Positions 8,110 to 16,409 of a stretch of DNA of 42,774 nucleotides are shown piece by piece; the first letter of the stretch is position 1, and the number at the start of each line of letters is the position of its first letter. Source of the DNA: an uncultured Chloroflexota bacterium. Its GTDB lineage: Bacteria; Chloroflexota; Dehalococcoidia; UBA2979. The notes under the pieces are model-generated. The model had not been told where the DNA came from. It saw nothing but the letters and a program-made list of their open reading frames with translations, and did no database searches. The DNA is taken from contig CAIXBH010000213.1 in NCBI GenBank assembly GCA_903917615.1, positions 1 to 42,774 of the forward strand. Reading direction: 5' to 3'. A program made the translations under genes and the position numbers.

Positions 8110-10032
8110 CTAGACGTCCAGCGTGGCCTCGAGGGCGTGGGTGGTGATGAAGCGCTTGCGCGGGGGGACTTCGTCGCCCATGAGCATCGTGAAGAGCTCG
8201 TCGGCCTGCTGCGCGTCGTGGACCTCGGCGCGGAGGAGGACGCGGTTCGCGGGGTTCATCGTGGTCTCCCAGAGCTGCTCGGCGTTCATCTCGCCGAGGC
8301 CCTTGTAGCGCTGCATCGAGTAGCCCTTCTCGCCGTGCTCGGCCTGGTAGTCGGCCAGCGCCTTCTCGTTGAAGAGCCACTGCGTGTTGCGGCCGCGCGT
8401 GATCGAGAACAGCGGCGGCTGCGCGATGAACATGTGCCCCTCTTCGATGAGCATGGGCATGAAGCGGTAGAAGAACGTGAGCAGCAGCGTGCGGATGTGC
8501 GCGCCGTCCACGTCGGCGTCGGTCATGATGACGACCTTGTGGTAGCGCAGCTTCGCGGAGTTGTACTCCGCGCCGAAGCCCGTGCCGAGCGCCGTGATGA
8601 TGTTCCGCACCTGCTCGTTTTCGAGCATCTTGTCGAGGCGGGACTTCTCGACGTTGAGGATCTTGCCGCGCAGGCCCAGGACGGCCTGGATGCGCCGGTC
8701 GCGCGCGCCCTTCGCGGAGCCGCCGGCCGACTCGCCCTCCACGATGTAGAGCTCGCACTGCTCCGGGTCGTTCTCCGAGCAGTCCGCGAGCTTGCCCGGG
8801 AGGTTGGAGCCCTCGAGCACGCCCTTGCGCTGTACGAGGTCGCGCGCCTTGCGGGCCGCCTCGCGCGCACGGGAGGCGGTGAGCGCCTTGTCCATGATGC
8901 GGCGGCCGACTGCGGGGTTCTCCTCGAGGTACTGCGTCAGCGCGGTGCCGACGGCGGACTCGACGAGGCCCTTCACCTCTGGGTTGCCGAGGCGGGTCTT
9001 GGTCTGGCCCTCGAACTGCGGCTCGGAGAGCTTCACGGAGATGACGGCGGCGAGGCCCTCGCGCACGTCGTCGCCGGTCAGGTTCGCGTCGGTGTCCTTG
9101 AGGATCTTCGCCTTGCGTGCGTAGTCGTTCAGGACGCGCGTGAGCGCGGTGCGGAAGCCGGTGACGTGCGAGCCGCCGTCGATGGTGTTGATCGCGTTGG
9201 CGAAGGAGTGCACCACCTCGCCGAAGGTCGAGTTGTACTGGAGCGCGACCTCGACCGCGGCGTCCTCACCGTCGAAGGCGACGTAGATGGGGTCCGGGTG
9301 CAGCGGCTGGCGCGTGCGGTTGATCTGGCGGACGAACGCCTCGATGCCGCTGTCGAAGTAGAAGGACTTCTCGTTGCCGTCGCCGCGCAGGTCGGTGAAG
9401 CGGAGGAACACGCCGCGCGTGAGGTAGGCCATCTCGCGGAAGCGCTGGGCGAGGACGTCGTAGTCGTAATCGAGCGTCTCGAACATCGTGGAGTCGGGCA
9501 GGAAGCGGATGATCGTGCCGGTGTCCTGGACGGACGTCTTCGGCACCTTCGTCAGCTGGTCCTGCGGGACGCCGAGCTTGAAGGACTGGCGGAAGACGCC
9601 GCCGTCCTGGTGCACCTCGACCTGGAGCTCCTCGGAGAGCGCGTTGACGACCGACGCGCCGACACCGTGGAGGCCGCCGGAGACCTTGTACGCGCCGCCG
9701 CCGAACTTGCCGCCCGCGTGGAGGACGGTGAGCACCGTCTCGACGCCGGAGAGGCCGGTCTTGGTGTTCTTGCCGACGGGGATGCCGCGGCCGTTGTCCT
9801 GCACGCGGACGTGGCCGTCTGCCTCGATGAGGATGTCGATGTGGTCGCAGAAGCCGGCCATGGCCTCGTCGACGGCGTTGTCGACGATCTCGTAGATGAG
9901 GTGGTGGAGGCCGCGCTGGTCGGTGGAGCCGATGTACATGCCGGGGCGACGGCGGACGGCCTCGAGGCCCTCCAGGACCTGGATGCTGTCGGCGGTGTAG
10001 GCCTGGGCGTTCTTCGGAGCGGTGGTCGTCAT
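8110..10032 (-). CDS. gyrB: DNA gyrase subunit B
   Basis: The 640-residue protein is a complete GyrB. The GHKL ATPase domain has RPGMYIGST and the ATP-binding EIVDNAVDEAMAG. The transducer domain follows, then the Toprim motifs EGESAGG and DADVDGAHIRTLLLTFFYRF, and the C-terminal QRYKGLGEMNAEQLW. Gyrase supercoils DNA using ATP with GyrA, which is not in the window. ATG at 10032 (MTTTAPKNAQ) follows GAGGCGAT; the open frame runs on to 10185 but without homology. gyrB near dnaA is a common bacterial layout, though here it is on the opposite strand. Confidence 0.97.
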   Translation of the reverse strand: MTTTAPKNAQAYTADSIQVLEGLEAVRRRPGMYIGSTDQRGLHHLIYEIVDNAVDEAMAGFCDHIDILIEADGHVRVQDNGRGIPVGKNTKTGLSGVETVLTVLHAGGKFGGGAYKVSGGLHGVGASVVNALSEELQVEVHQDGGVFRQSFKLGVPQDQLTKVPKTSVQDTGTIIRFLPDSTMFETLDYDYDVLAQRFREMAYLTRGVFLRFTDLRGDGNEKSFYFDSGIEAFVRQINRTRQPLHPDPIYVAFDGEDAAVEVALQYNSTFGEVVHSFANAINTIDGGSHVTGFRTALTRVLNDYARKAKILKDTDANLTGDDVREGLAAVISVKLSEPQFEGQTKTRLGNPEVKGLVESAVGTALTQYLEENPAVGRRIMDKALTASRAREAARKARDLVQRKGVLEGSNLPGKLADCSENDPEQCELYIVEGESAGGSAKGARDRRIQAVLGLRGKILNVEKSRLDKMLENEQVRNIITALGTGFGAEYNSAKLRYHKVVIMTDADVDGAHIRTLLLTFFYRFMPMLIEEGHMFIAQPPLFSITRGRNTQWLFNEKALADYQAEHGEKGYSMQRYKGLGEMNAEQLWETTMNPANRVLLRAEVHDAQQADELFTMLMGDEVPPRKRFITTHALEATLDV

Positions 10033-10275
10033 ATCGCCTCGTTCACTTCGCGCGGCTGTCGGCCACTCGCGTGGTCCGAGCCGGGTTGGTGCCCCGTTGG
10101 GCGGTGCGTTCCGTCGACGCTCGTTCCCGGGAGAGAGACGCCGCAGGGCCCGAAACCGGGTGCGGCGAGGGGGTTCTGCGAGCATCGATCACGTGCCTGA
10201 TCGTATCACGAAACCCGCCCTGTCGGGAGGGTCCGGGGCGCCCCGGGGAGGCGGCCACGCACCCCGAATCCCGCG

Positions 10276-10281
10276 TAGAAT
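10276..10281 (+). promoter_or_regulatory. -10 element of a leaderless promoter (trmO-like)
   Basis: TAGAAT lies exactly 6 nt before the in-frame ATT at 10288. Transcription would start at or next to that codon, giving an mRNA with no leader. The same spacing occurs before genes at 15724, 18552, 19347 and 40429. Confidence 0.5.
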
Positions 10282-10287
10282 TGCCAC

Positions 10288-10743
10288 ATTATCGACGCCA
10301 TCGAGGTGACCCCGATCGGCCGCGTGGCCTGCGACGAGCGCGACCCGGCGCGCTTCGACTGGTCGCGCGTGCGCTCCGAGATCCGCCTCGACGCCGGCGC
10401 CTTCCCCGGCATCGCCGAGGCGCTGCTGGGGCTGCAGGACTACTCGCACGTCATCGTCGTCGCGTGGCTCGACCGCATCCCCGCGGAGCTGCGCGCACGA
10501 CGTCGGGCGTACCCGGGCGGCGACGAGCGGCTGCCGCTGCAGGGCGCCCTCGCGCTGCGCGGGGGTGCGCGCCCCAACCCGATCAGCGTGACCGTCTGCC
10601 GCCTGCTGGGGATCGAGGGCGACACGCTGCGCGTCGAGGGCCTCGACCTCATCGACGGCACGCCGGTCCTCGACGTGAAGCCGTACATCGCGCACTACGA
10701 CTCGGAACCGAAGTCCTCGATACCGAAGTGGGCGCGGGGGTGA
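10288..10743 (+). CDS. TrmO/TsaA-family tRNA methyltransferase (UPF0066)
   Basis: The protein (145 residues from GTG at 10306, 151 from ATT at 10288) has the UPF0066 landmarks PIGRVACDERDPARFDW, LLGLQDYSHVIVVAWLDR, ARPNPISVTVCRLLGI and LDLIDGTPVLDVKPYI. Family members N6-methylate t6A37 in tRNAs using SAM. It is the short form that lacks the C-terminal extension of the E. coli enzyme. There is no ribosome site before GTG 10306. A -10 box 6 nt before ATT 10288 suggests a leaderless message and a rare ATT start, so I give that boundary; GTG 10306 is the conservative alternative. Its stop overlaps the next gene by 4 nt. Confidence 0.85.
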   Translation: MIDAIEVTPIGRVACDERDPARFDWSRVRSEIRLDAGAFPGIAEALLGLQDYSHVIVVAWLDRIPAELRARRRAYPGGDERLPLQGALALRGGARPNPISVTVCRLLGIEGDTLRVEGLDLIDGTPVLDVKPYIAHYDSEPKSSIPKWARG

Positions 10744-11390
10744 GAGCGTGGGTCGCGCTCGTTGCGATCGCGCTGATCACGACCGTCGGTTGCAAGGATC
10801 CGCATGTCACGCCGATTCCGACCTCGGCATCCACTTCGCAGGCATTTTCGCCTGGTGTGGTCGTCCCTCCGCTTACCCCAACTCCCACACCCACCGCTCG
10901 GATCACTCCAAGACCGTTTGCTCTTACCGGTTACCTACCGTTGATCAAGAGTCTGGAGAAGGCGCTCGCGACGAGGGATGCCGTCGGCTTCACTTCGATC
11001 GCAGGGCAAGATGCAAAGGGCTTCAGTGGGTCGACGCTGGTGTGGAACCGCAATTGGCCGTGTCCTAGTGACGCGCAGGTCATCATTCTTCTCGACCGGC
11101 AGAATCTCTCGACGCTCCTCGCGGAACCGCAACTGATGCCTCGTTCGTTTGTGCAAAAGACCTGCCCGGGCTTCGCGGGTCCGCTCGTCGTGGGAGTAGC
11201 AGTTTCAGGCTGGGGCCACCGCAGCTTGCGCTACGAGACGAACTCCGAATACCGCCCGCCAAACGATTCGCTGTTGCTTGGCGACGAGATCGTCCTCCTC
11301 TTCTACGCGGCAGCGGCCCCTAACGATGCCCCGCGGATCTTCGGGATCGCGAACGCCGCCGGCTTCGTGAAGATCGCGGACCTCCCCTGA
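10740..11390 (+). CDS. Putative lipoprotein, unknown function
   Basis: The 216-residue protein starts at a GTG that overlaps the previous stop (GTGA, 10740-10743). It has a short positively charged N-terminus, a hydrophobic stretch (WVALVAIALITTV) and a GC pair that could act as a degenerate lipobox (TTVGC), then a Pro/Thr/Ser-rich linker of about 45 residues and a folded domain with two more Cys. Lgt is encoded in this window, so lipidation is possible. I do not recognise the domain. The longer open frame upstream (from 10071) is a shadow of trmO. Confidence 0.7.
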   Translation: MRAWVALVAIALITTVGCKDPHVTPIPTSASTSQAFSPGVVVPPLTPTPTPTARITPRPFALTGYLPLIKSLEKALATRDAVGFTSIAGQDAKGFSGSTLVWNRNWPCPSDAQVIILLDRQNLSTLLAEPQLMPRSFVQKTCPGFAGPLVVGVAVSGWGHRSLRYETNSEYRPPNDSLLLGDEIVLLFYAAAAPNDAPRIFGIANAAGFVKIADLP

Positions 11391-12151
11391 TGCCTCGACA
11401 GAGCGGCGGACACCTGACGGCGGGACGCACGGGGCTCGAGGATCGCGAGCCGCAGGCGCGGCCGCCGTCGCCCGCGGAACTCGACGCGATCTTCGACGCG
11501 CTGCGCGAGGCGTACGGCGAGTCGCAGTGGTGGCCGACCGCGGCGACCGAGGGGCCGGCGCAGCGCCTCGAGATCTGCCTGGGCGCGATCCTCACGCAGA
11601 ACACCTCGTGGCGCGGAGCGGCGGCGGCGCTCGCGAACCTCGGCGCCGCGGACGCGCTGTCGTGCGAGGCGATCGTCGCGCTGCCGGAGGACGCGCTCGC
11701 GGACCTCGTGCGGCCGTCGGGGTACTACCACGCGAAGGCGCGCAAGCTGCAGGCGTTCTGCGCGACGGTGATCGAGGAGTACGACGGCGATATCGACGCG
11801 CTGCTCGAGGGCGATCCCGACGAGGTGCGCGCGCGACTGCTGTCGCTGTGGGGCGTAGGCCCGGAGACCGCGGACGCGATGACGCTGTACGCGGCGCGTC
11901 TGCCCACGTTCGTCGTCGACGCGTACGCGTACCGGCTGTTCGAGCGTCTCGGCTGCCCGCCCGGACCTCGACGCTACGACGTGTATCGGGACTTCCTGCT
12001 GGGCGCGATCGGGCCGGACGTGCACGCGCTCAACGAGTGGCACGCGCTGATCGTGCGCCACGGCCAGCGCACCTGCCTGAAGTCCACGCCTCGATGCGGT
12101 GAGTGCGCGCTCCTCGACCGCTGCGCGTTCGGGCAGAGCGAAGTGGGCTAA
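11390..12151 (+). CDS. Endonuclease III-like HhH-GPD DNA glycosylase (MagIII/COG2231 type)
   Basis: The 253-residue protein carries a helix-hairpin-helix (LLSLWGVGPETAD, about 151-163), the conserved catalytic Asp (FVVDAYAYR, D177) and a C-terminal [4Fe-4S] loop with spacing C-x6-C-x2-C-x5-C (C229, C236, C239, C245). At the position of the Endo III catalytic Lys it has Glu (E159), so it is probably a monofunctional glycosylase without lyase activity. The GYYHAKARKL and FVVDAY motifs fit the 3-methyladenine glycosylase-like COG2231 group. ATG at 11390 overlaps the lipoprotein stop by one base, so the three genes from 10288 form a tight operon. Confidence 0.85.
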   Translation: MPRQSGGHLTAGRTGLEDREPQARPPSPAELDAIFDALREAYGESQWWPTAATEGPAQRLEICLGAILTQNTSWRGAAAALANLGAADALSCEAIVALPEDALADLVRPSGYYHAKARKLQAFCATVIEEYDGDIDALLEGDPDEVRARLLSLWGVGPETADAMTLYAARLPTFVVDAYAYRLFERLGCPPGPRRYDVYRDFLLGAIGPDVHALNEWHALIVRHGQRTCLKSTPRCGECALLDRCAFGQSEVG

Positions 12152-12154
12152 CGC

Positions 12155-12330
12155 GGCCCACCCCCGGCCCCTCCCTACGAGGGAGAGGAGTCAGAAGCGG
12201 AGAAAGATGCGAGGGGGCTGCGCCCGCTCGCGCTCCCGGCGGAACTCGATTGCTTCAGCACTGAGCGGTGCGGGTGATTCCGCGGTCGATCGAGCCGAAT
12301 CGCAGACCTCGACCGTGACCGCATGCGAGG
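12155..12330. repeat. Composite palindromic repeat copy, second core type
   Basis: It opens with GCGGCCCACCCCCGGCCCCT and contains the core GATGCGAGGGGGCTGCGCCC, then CTCGCGCTCCCGGCGGAACT, CGATTGCTT and GTGCGGGTGATTCC. The same core recurs at 18434 and 31977. Confidence 0.7.
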
Positions 12331-12348
12331 GAGTGTGCTCAGGGCGCG

Positions 12349-12570
12349 CTAGCGGAGAAGACGCAGGATCACGACCAGCGTTGCCGCGGCAACCACGGCG
12401 ATCGCGGCGGCGGCGCCACCGCGCAATCGCTCGCGCGGCGTGAAGATGAGGCCGGCGACGAGCAGCGCGGCAGCTACGATGGCCATCGCGAGGTTGCTGA
12501 GCAAGAGCGATCCGAACAGCAGGAGCGCGACGGCGGCAGAAGTGAGCCAGGTGGTCTTCAGGCGTTCCAC
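12349..12570 (-). CDS. Small membrane protein, 73 aa
   Basis: The frame starts at a GTG at 12570 preceded by AGAGGA and encodes MERLKTTWLTSAAVALLLFG followed by three hydrophobic stretches: LLLSNLAMAIVAAALLVAGL, and AAAAIAVVAAATLVVILRLL at the end, separated by the basic loop TPRERLRGG. The longer frame running to 13170 is antisense to the GTPase gene and is not used. No family is recognised. Confidence 0.6.
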   Translation of the reverse strand: MERLKTTWLTSAAVALLLFGSLLLSNLAMAIVAAALLVAGLIFTPRERLRGGAAAAIAVVAAATLVVILRLLR

Positions 12571-12663
12571 AGGGGGCCGTCCTCTCCGCTCACGACGCGG
12601 CGCTTGGCGCGATTCGACTATAGCCACCTTGCCTCGGCCCGCGCGCCCGGCGAGACTGAGCGC

Positions 12664-13758
12664 ATGGATCTCGGAATCATCGGCAAGGCACGGAGCGGGA
12701 AGACCTCGCTGTTCAACGCGGTGACGCGAGGGACGGCGCAGGTCGGCGCGTACTCGAGCGGCAACGCGCCCAACGTCGGCGTGGTGCACGTGCCGGACGC
12801 GCGCGTCGATGCGCTCGCCGCGGTCCTGCACCCGAAGAAGACGACGTACGCGGAGATCCGCTGGGTGGACTACCCGGTCTCGGGCTTTGGCACCGAGGGC
12901 CCCGCGGCGCAGTTCGTCGGCGAGATCGCGAAGATGGACGCGCTGGTCCACGTCGTGCGCGCGTTCGTCGACGAGTCCGTGCCGCACCCCGACCTCACAG
13001 TGGACGCGCACCGCGACATTGAGGCGCTCAACCTCGAGCTGACCTTCGTCGACCTCGCGCTGATCGAGCGGCGACTGCAGCGCATGGAGACGGAGATGCG
13101 CTCGATGCCGGCGGCGCAGCGCGTCGAGCTGGAGCGGCATCGCGATCTGCTGCAGCGCATGCAGAAGCACCTCGAGGACGGCAAGGGCCTGCGCTCGATG
13201 TCCTTCACGGCCGACGAGGACAAGGAGCTGCGCGCGTACCAGTTCCTCACGCGGCTGCCGGTGCTCGTCGTCGTGAACATCGGCGAGGACGATCTCGCGC
13301 GCGCCGCGGAGATCGAGGCCGAGTACCGCGCGAAGTGGACCGAGCCCGGCGTCGCCGTCACAGCGCTCTGCGCGAAGATCGAGGCGGAGCTGTCGCAGAT
13401 GGAGCCCGACGACGCGGCGGCGTTCCGCGCGGACCTCGGGCTGTCCGCAGAGTCACCCCTCGACCGCGCGATCGTCGCGGCCTACGAGCTGCTCGGGCTG
13501 CAGTCGTTCCTCACGGCCGGCGACGACGAATGCCGCGCGTGGACGGTGCGGAAGGGCGCGACGGCGCCGGAGGCTGCGGGCCGCATCCACACTGACCTCG
13601 AGAAGGGCTTCATCCGCGCCGAGGTCGCGCGATGGGATGACATGGCCACCGCGAAGGGCTCGATGGCGGAGCTGAAGAAGGCGGGCAAGCTCCGCACCGA
13701 GGGCAAGACCTACGTCGTCCAGGACGGGGATGTCCTGAACATCCTGTTCAACCTCTAG
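12664..13758 (+). CDS. YchF/Obg-like ATPase (TRAFAC GTPase) with TGS domain
   Basis: The 364-residue protein starts MDLGIIGKARSGKTSLFNAV, a P-loop of the Obg/YchF group, and ends with a TGS domain (IHTDLEKGFIRAEVARWDD to YVVQDGDVLNILF). Between them is a helical segment from about residue 120 to 190. The NKxD specificity loop is replaced by VVNIGED, so nucleotide preference is unclear; YchF proteins bind ATP through a NxxE motif and act on ribosomes. I chose ATG at 12664 (YchF N-termini are short); upstream 20 residues seem spurious. A TATAGC box lies at 12619-12624. Confidence 0.85.
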   Translation: MDLGIIGKARSGKTSLFNAVTRGTAQVGAYSSGNAPNVGVVHVPDARVDALAAVLHPKKTTYAEIRWVDYPVSGFGTEGPAAQFVGEIAKMDALVHVVRAFVDESVPHPDLTVDAHRDIEALNLELTFVDLALIERRLQRMETEMRSMPAAQRVELERHRDLLQRMQKHLEDGKGLRSMSFTADEDKELRAYQFLTRLPVLVVVNIGEDDLARAAEIEAEYRAKWTEPGVAVTALCAKIEAELSQMEPDDAAAFRADLGLSAESPLDRAIVAAYELLGLQSFLTAGDDECRAWTVRKGATAPEAAGRIHTDLEKGFIRAEVARWDDMATAKGSMAELKKAGKLRTEGKTYVVQDGDVLNILFNL

Positions 13759-13782
13759 TTCTGAGTCCTGTCGAGGACTGAC

Positions 13783-14013
13783 GGGGCGGCCCATCCCCCC
13801 GGCCCCCTTCCCTGCGCAGGAAGGGGGAGACAAACCAAGAGATGGGGGCGCGCAGCGCCCCCAAACCCCCGGCGGATTCGCATTGCTAGTGCGCGGTTCA
13901 GTGCGAGTGATTCCTCGCGCTGTGCGGAACCGGACGAGGACGCGCGCGGGGAGATCCGGCTCCCTCGCCTGCGAAGCGGGAGAGGGGGGGGTGAGGGTTG
14001 CCGGGTAATCCTC
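13783..14013. repeat. Composite palindromic repeat copy
   Basis: This copy fills most of the 356-bp gap. It has GGGGCGGCCCATCCCCCCGG, the hairpin of CCCCCTTCCC with GGAAGGGGG, the core GATGGGGGCGC-GCA-GCGCCCCC, AAACCCCCGGCGGATTCGCA, TGCGAGTGATTCCTCGCG and a closing arm AGCGGGAGAGGGGGGGGTGA. The segment order matches the copies at 7577 and 16108. Confidence 0.75.
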
Positions 14014-14114
14014 GACGTTCCGGCACGCCGAGACCAACGGGCGTAGGGTGAGCGCGCACCCGAGGCCCTCCAACCACCGAGCCAGACTCGACCTGGCTCC
14101 CCGCTGGAGGACCG

Positions 14115-15689
14115 ATGTTCAGCCACCTCATCTCGAAGCGCTTTGCGTTGCCGCTGCTCGCGGCGGTACTCCTCGGCGTCATCGTGCTGCTGCCGGCCGG
14201 CCGCGCCGAGGCCGCCTCGGCGACGAAGAGTTGCACGCTCAGCGGCACGAACACGTACACCTGCGCCTTCACGATCACGCCCGCCGTGGTGACTGGTGCG
14301 GGCGCGTGGCTCGTGCAGATGGTGCCCGGCCCTGGCACCATCGTCGGCACGCCGACGGTGGCGAGCGCGACCGGCTGCGGCGCAACGCCCGGAATCGTGC
14401 TCGGGGGCACGCCGATCACCTCGTCCTCGGATCTCTCGACGTACGGCGTCAACATCGGGTCCGGCGGATGCACCGCGGTCGCTGTGGTGACCGTTACCGA
14501 GACGATCACGGTGACGGCGAGCGGACAGGTGTGTCAGAAGGTATGGATCACGGTCGGGTCGCCGTTCGCGACCAACTGCGCGAGCGTGGTCTACACGCCG
14601 CCTGCAGCCACACCTACGGGGGTGAAGACCTGTACGCCCTCGAATACGCTCAATGTCTACAACTGCCTCTATACCGTGACGCCAGCATTTCCGGCGATGG
14701 CGGGCGCGCCCGGCGACTACATCCACGTCAACGAACCGCCCGGCCCGCCGATGACCGGCCCGGGCTTCTTCAGCGCGCCGCCGACCGTCGCCGGCGTAAC
14801 CGGCTGCGGGAGCACAGCGCAGCCCGTCGTGCTGAGCAGTGGCACGAGCTACAACGCGTGGATGGGCGTGGGCGGGTGCCCGGGCACCACGTGGTCGGTG
14901 ACCTTCAACGAGACGATCACGGTGGCGGCCAGCGGGCAGATCTGTCAGTCGTTCTGGATGGTCGCGGCCGTCCCGCCCACGACCACGTGCGCGAACGTCG
15001 TCTACACAGCGCCGCCCGCCGGGCCGAACCCCTCCGCGACGAAGTCGTGCACGCTCACGAAGACCCCCAACGTCTACAACTGCCTCTATACGGTCACGCC
15101 GGGTGTGCCCGCGATGGCGGGCGCTCCGGGTGACTACATCCACGTGAACGAGCCCCCCGGCCCGCCGATGACGGGCCCCGGCACGTTCATCGGCACGCCG
15201 ACGGTCGCGAGCGTGAATGGGTGTGGCAGCACCGCGCTGCCGGTCACTTCGACGAGCAACACGAGTTACAACGCGTGGATGGGCGTCGGCGGATGCGCTG
15301 GCTCCACCTGGTCGGTGACCTTCAGCGAGACCGTCCTTGTCACGGCGAACGGGCAGCTCTGCCAGTCCTTCTGGATGGTGGCGAGCGTGCCGCCGGTGAC
15401 CACGTGCACCACGGTCGGCTTCACGAAGTCACTCACGCCTGGGTTCACCGGACCGCCCGTCTTCGGCGCCGGCCTGATCGCGCAGGTCGTGTTCCCCGGC
15501 GGCTCAGTGGCTGATCTTGAAACAGCGACCGCCAGCGCGGGCGGTACCGGCGTGTGGGCGCAGGACGCGGCGGGCGCATATCAACTGCTCGTTGTCGGTG
15601 GGCCCGGGTTCCTGAAGGATGCGTTTGGTGCGAAGTTCCCGGGCGGGTTCATGACGCTCGTCGCAGTGACGGTGGTGCGCGCCCCGTAG
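14115..15689 (+). CDS. Secreted cysteine-rich protein with three tandem ~135-aa repeats
   Basis: The 524-residue protein has a signal peptide (1-34, ending AEA) and three homologous modules at about 35-157, 169-302 and 317-452. Each has six cysteines, starting with a K-[ST]-C-T-[LP] pair (for example NVYNCLYTVTP) and ending in a GQxCQ-W pattern. Modules 2 and 3 share long identical stretches (GDYIHVNEPPGPPMTGPG, TSYNAWMGVGGC), so they duplicated recently. The C-terminus (453-524, with AYQLLVVGGPGFLKDAF) is a different domain that recurs in secreted proteins of Chloroflexota. ATG follows GGAGGACCG. Ligand and role are unknown. Confidence 0.85.
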   Translation: MFSHLISKRFALPLLAAVLLGVIVLLPAGRAEAASATKSCTLSGTNTYTCAFTITPAVVTGAGAWLVQMVPGPGTIVGTPTVASATGCGATPGIVLGGTPITSSSDLSTYGVNIGSGGCTAVAVVTVTETITVTASGQVCQKVWITVGSPFATNCASVVYTPPAATPTGVKTCTPSNTLNVYNCLYTVTPAFPAMAGAPGDYIHVNEPPGPPMTGPGFFSAPPTVAGVTGCGSTAQPVVLSSGTSYNAWMGVGGCPGTTWSVTFNETITVAASGQICQSFWMVAAVPPTTTCANVVYTAPPAGPNPSATKSCTLTKTPNVYNCLYTVTPGVPAMAGAPGDYIHVNEPPGPPMTGPGTFIGTPTVASVNGCGSTALPVTSTSNTSYNAWMGVGGCAGSTWSVTFSETVLVTANGQLCQSFWMVASVPPVTTCTTVGFTKSLTPGFTGPPVFGAGLIAQVVFPGGSVADLETATASAGGTGVWAQDAAGAYQLLVVGGPGFLKDAFGAKFPGGFMTLVAVTVVRAP

Positions 15690-15711
15690 GGCGTACCTCG
15701 ACCGCTGCACG

Positions 15712-15717
15712 TATCCT
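15712..15717 (+). promoter_or_regulatory. -10 element of a leaderless promoter (DUF1232 gene)
   Basis: TATCCT is followed by exactly 6 nt and then the ATG at 15724. No ribosome site fits in that space, so translation from a leaderless mRNA is likely. Confidence 0.5.
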
Positions 15718-15723
15718 CGCGCC

Positions 15724-16101
15724 ATGATCGAGCGGTGGCGGCGGCGGGCTCGGGAGGTGAAGCGCGATATCTACGCGCTCTATCTCGCGTTGCGCGATCC
15801 GCGGACGCCGCTGTTGGCGAAGGTGCTGGGGGGCGCGGTTATCGCGTACGCGATCAGTCCGCTCGATCTCATCCCGGACTTCATCCCCGTGATCGGCTAT
15901 CTCGACGACATCGTGCTGGTGCCGCTGGGGATCATGCTGGTGCGCCGGCTGATCCCGCCGGCCGTGCTCGAGGACGCGTGCGTGCGCGCCGCGGCGCACG
16001 AGGAGCGCGTGCGGAGCTTCGCTGCCGCGGTGGTCATCGTGGCGGTGTGGGTGGTGGTCGTGGTCGGCGTCACGTGGTGGGTGATCGCGCGGCTGCGCTG
16101 A
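15724..16101 (+). CDS. DUF1232/YkvA-family membrane protein
   Basis: The 125-residue protein contains the DUF1232 core LLAKVLGGAVIAYAISPLDL and PDFIPVIGYLDDIVLVPLG, and a C-terminal membrane helix (AAAVVIVAVWVVVVVGVTWW). The family is widespread and of unknown function. It appears to stand alone, between the secreted repeat protein and a repeat copy, with its own -10 box 6 nt before the start. Confidence 0.9.
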   Translation: MIERWRRRAREVKRDIYALYLALRDPRTPLLAKVLGGAVIAYAISPLDLIPDFIPVIGYLDDIVLVPLGIMLVRRLIPPAVLEDACVRAAAHEERVRSFAAAVVIVAVWVVVVVGVTWWVIARLR

Positions 16102-16107
16102 GCGGCG

Positions 16108-16340
16108 GCGGCCCACCCTCGGCCCTCCGGGAGCGTGAGGACTGAGGAGGGGGCTCATCCCCCCGCCCCCTTCTCTGCGCGGGAAGGGGGAAACAAACCA
16201 ACAGATGGGGTCCGCGCCCCCAAACCCCCGGCGGATTCGCATCGTTCGCGAGCGGTCTGGTCCGAGTGATTCGTCGCGCCGTGCGGATGCAGACGCCCCT
16301 CCCCAACCCTCCCCCTCGAGGGGGGAGGAAGTGAGAACCA
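16108..16340. repeat. Composite palindromic repeat copy
   Basis: It fills the 308-bp gap before xdhC. Segments seen: CCCCCTTCTC with GGGAAGGGGG, a degenerate core GATGGGGTCCGCGCCCCC, AAACCCCCGGCGGATTCGCA, CCGAGTGATTCGTCGCGC and the closing hairpin CCCTCCCCCTCGAGGGGGGA. The rest of the gap (16341-16409) holds a TATGAT box at 16385-16390 for the next gene. Confidence 0.7.
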
Positions 16341-16409
16341 GCAACCCCCTCGGCGGGAGCCGAGAGCCGGCGTGCGCGCGCTCGTATGATCTGCGGCGAG
16401 GAGCCCACC

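Noticed and set aside
7852..10200. 782-codon plus-strand ORF
   Set aside because: It is antisense to gyrB, which has clear motifs. The Val/Leu/Glu-rich translation is typical of a shadow frame in high-GC DNA.
10071..10739. Upstream part of the long ORF ending at 11390
   Set aside because: This stretch is a frame overlapping the trmO-like gene; only the region after 10740 has a coherent signal-type N-terminus.
12571..13170. Minus-strand extension of the small membrane protein
   Set aside because: It is antisense to the YchF-like gene and has no own signature; the GTG at 12570 has a ribosome site.
14640..15420. CRISPR-like tandem pattern
   Set aside because: The repeats are homologous coding modules of about 135 codons, with no short regular repeats and spacers.
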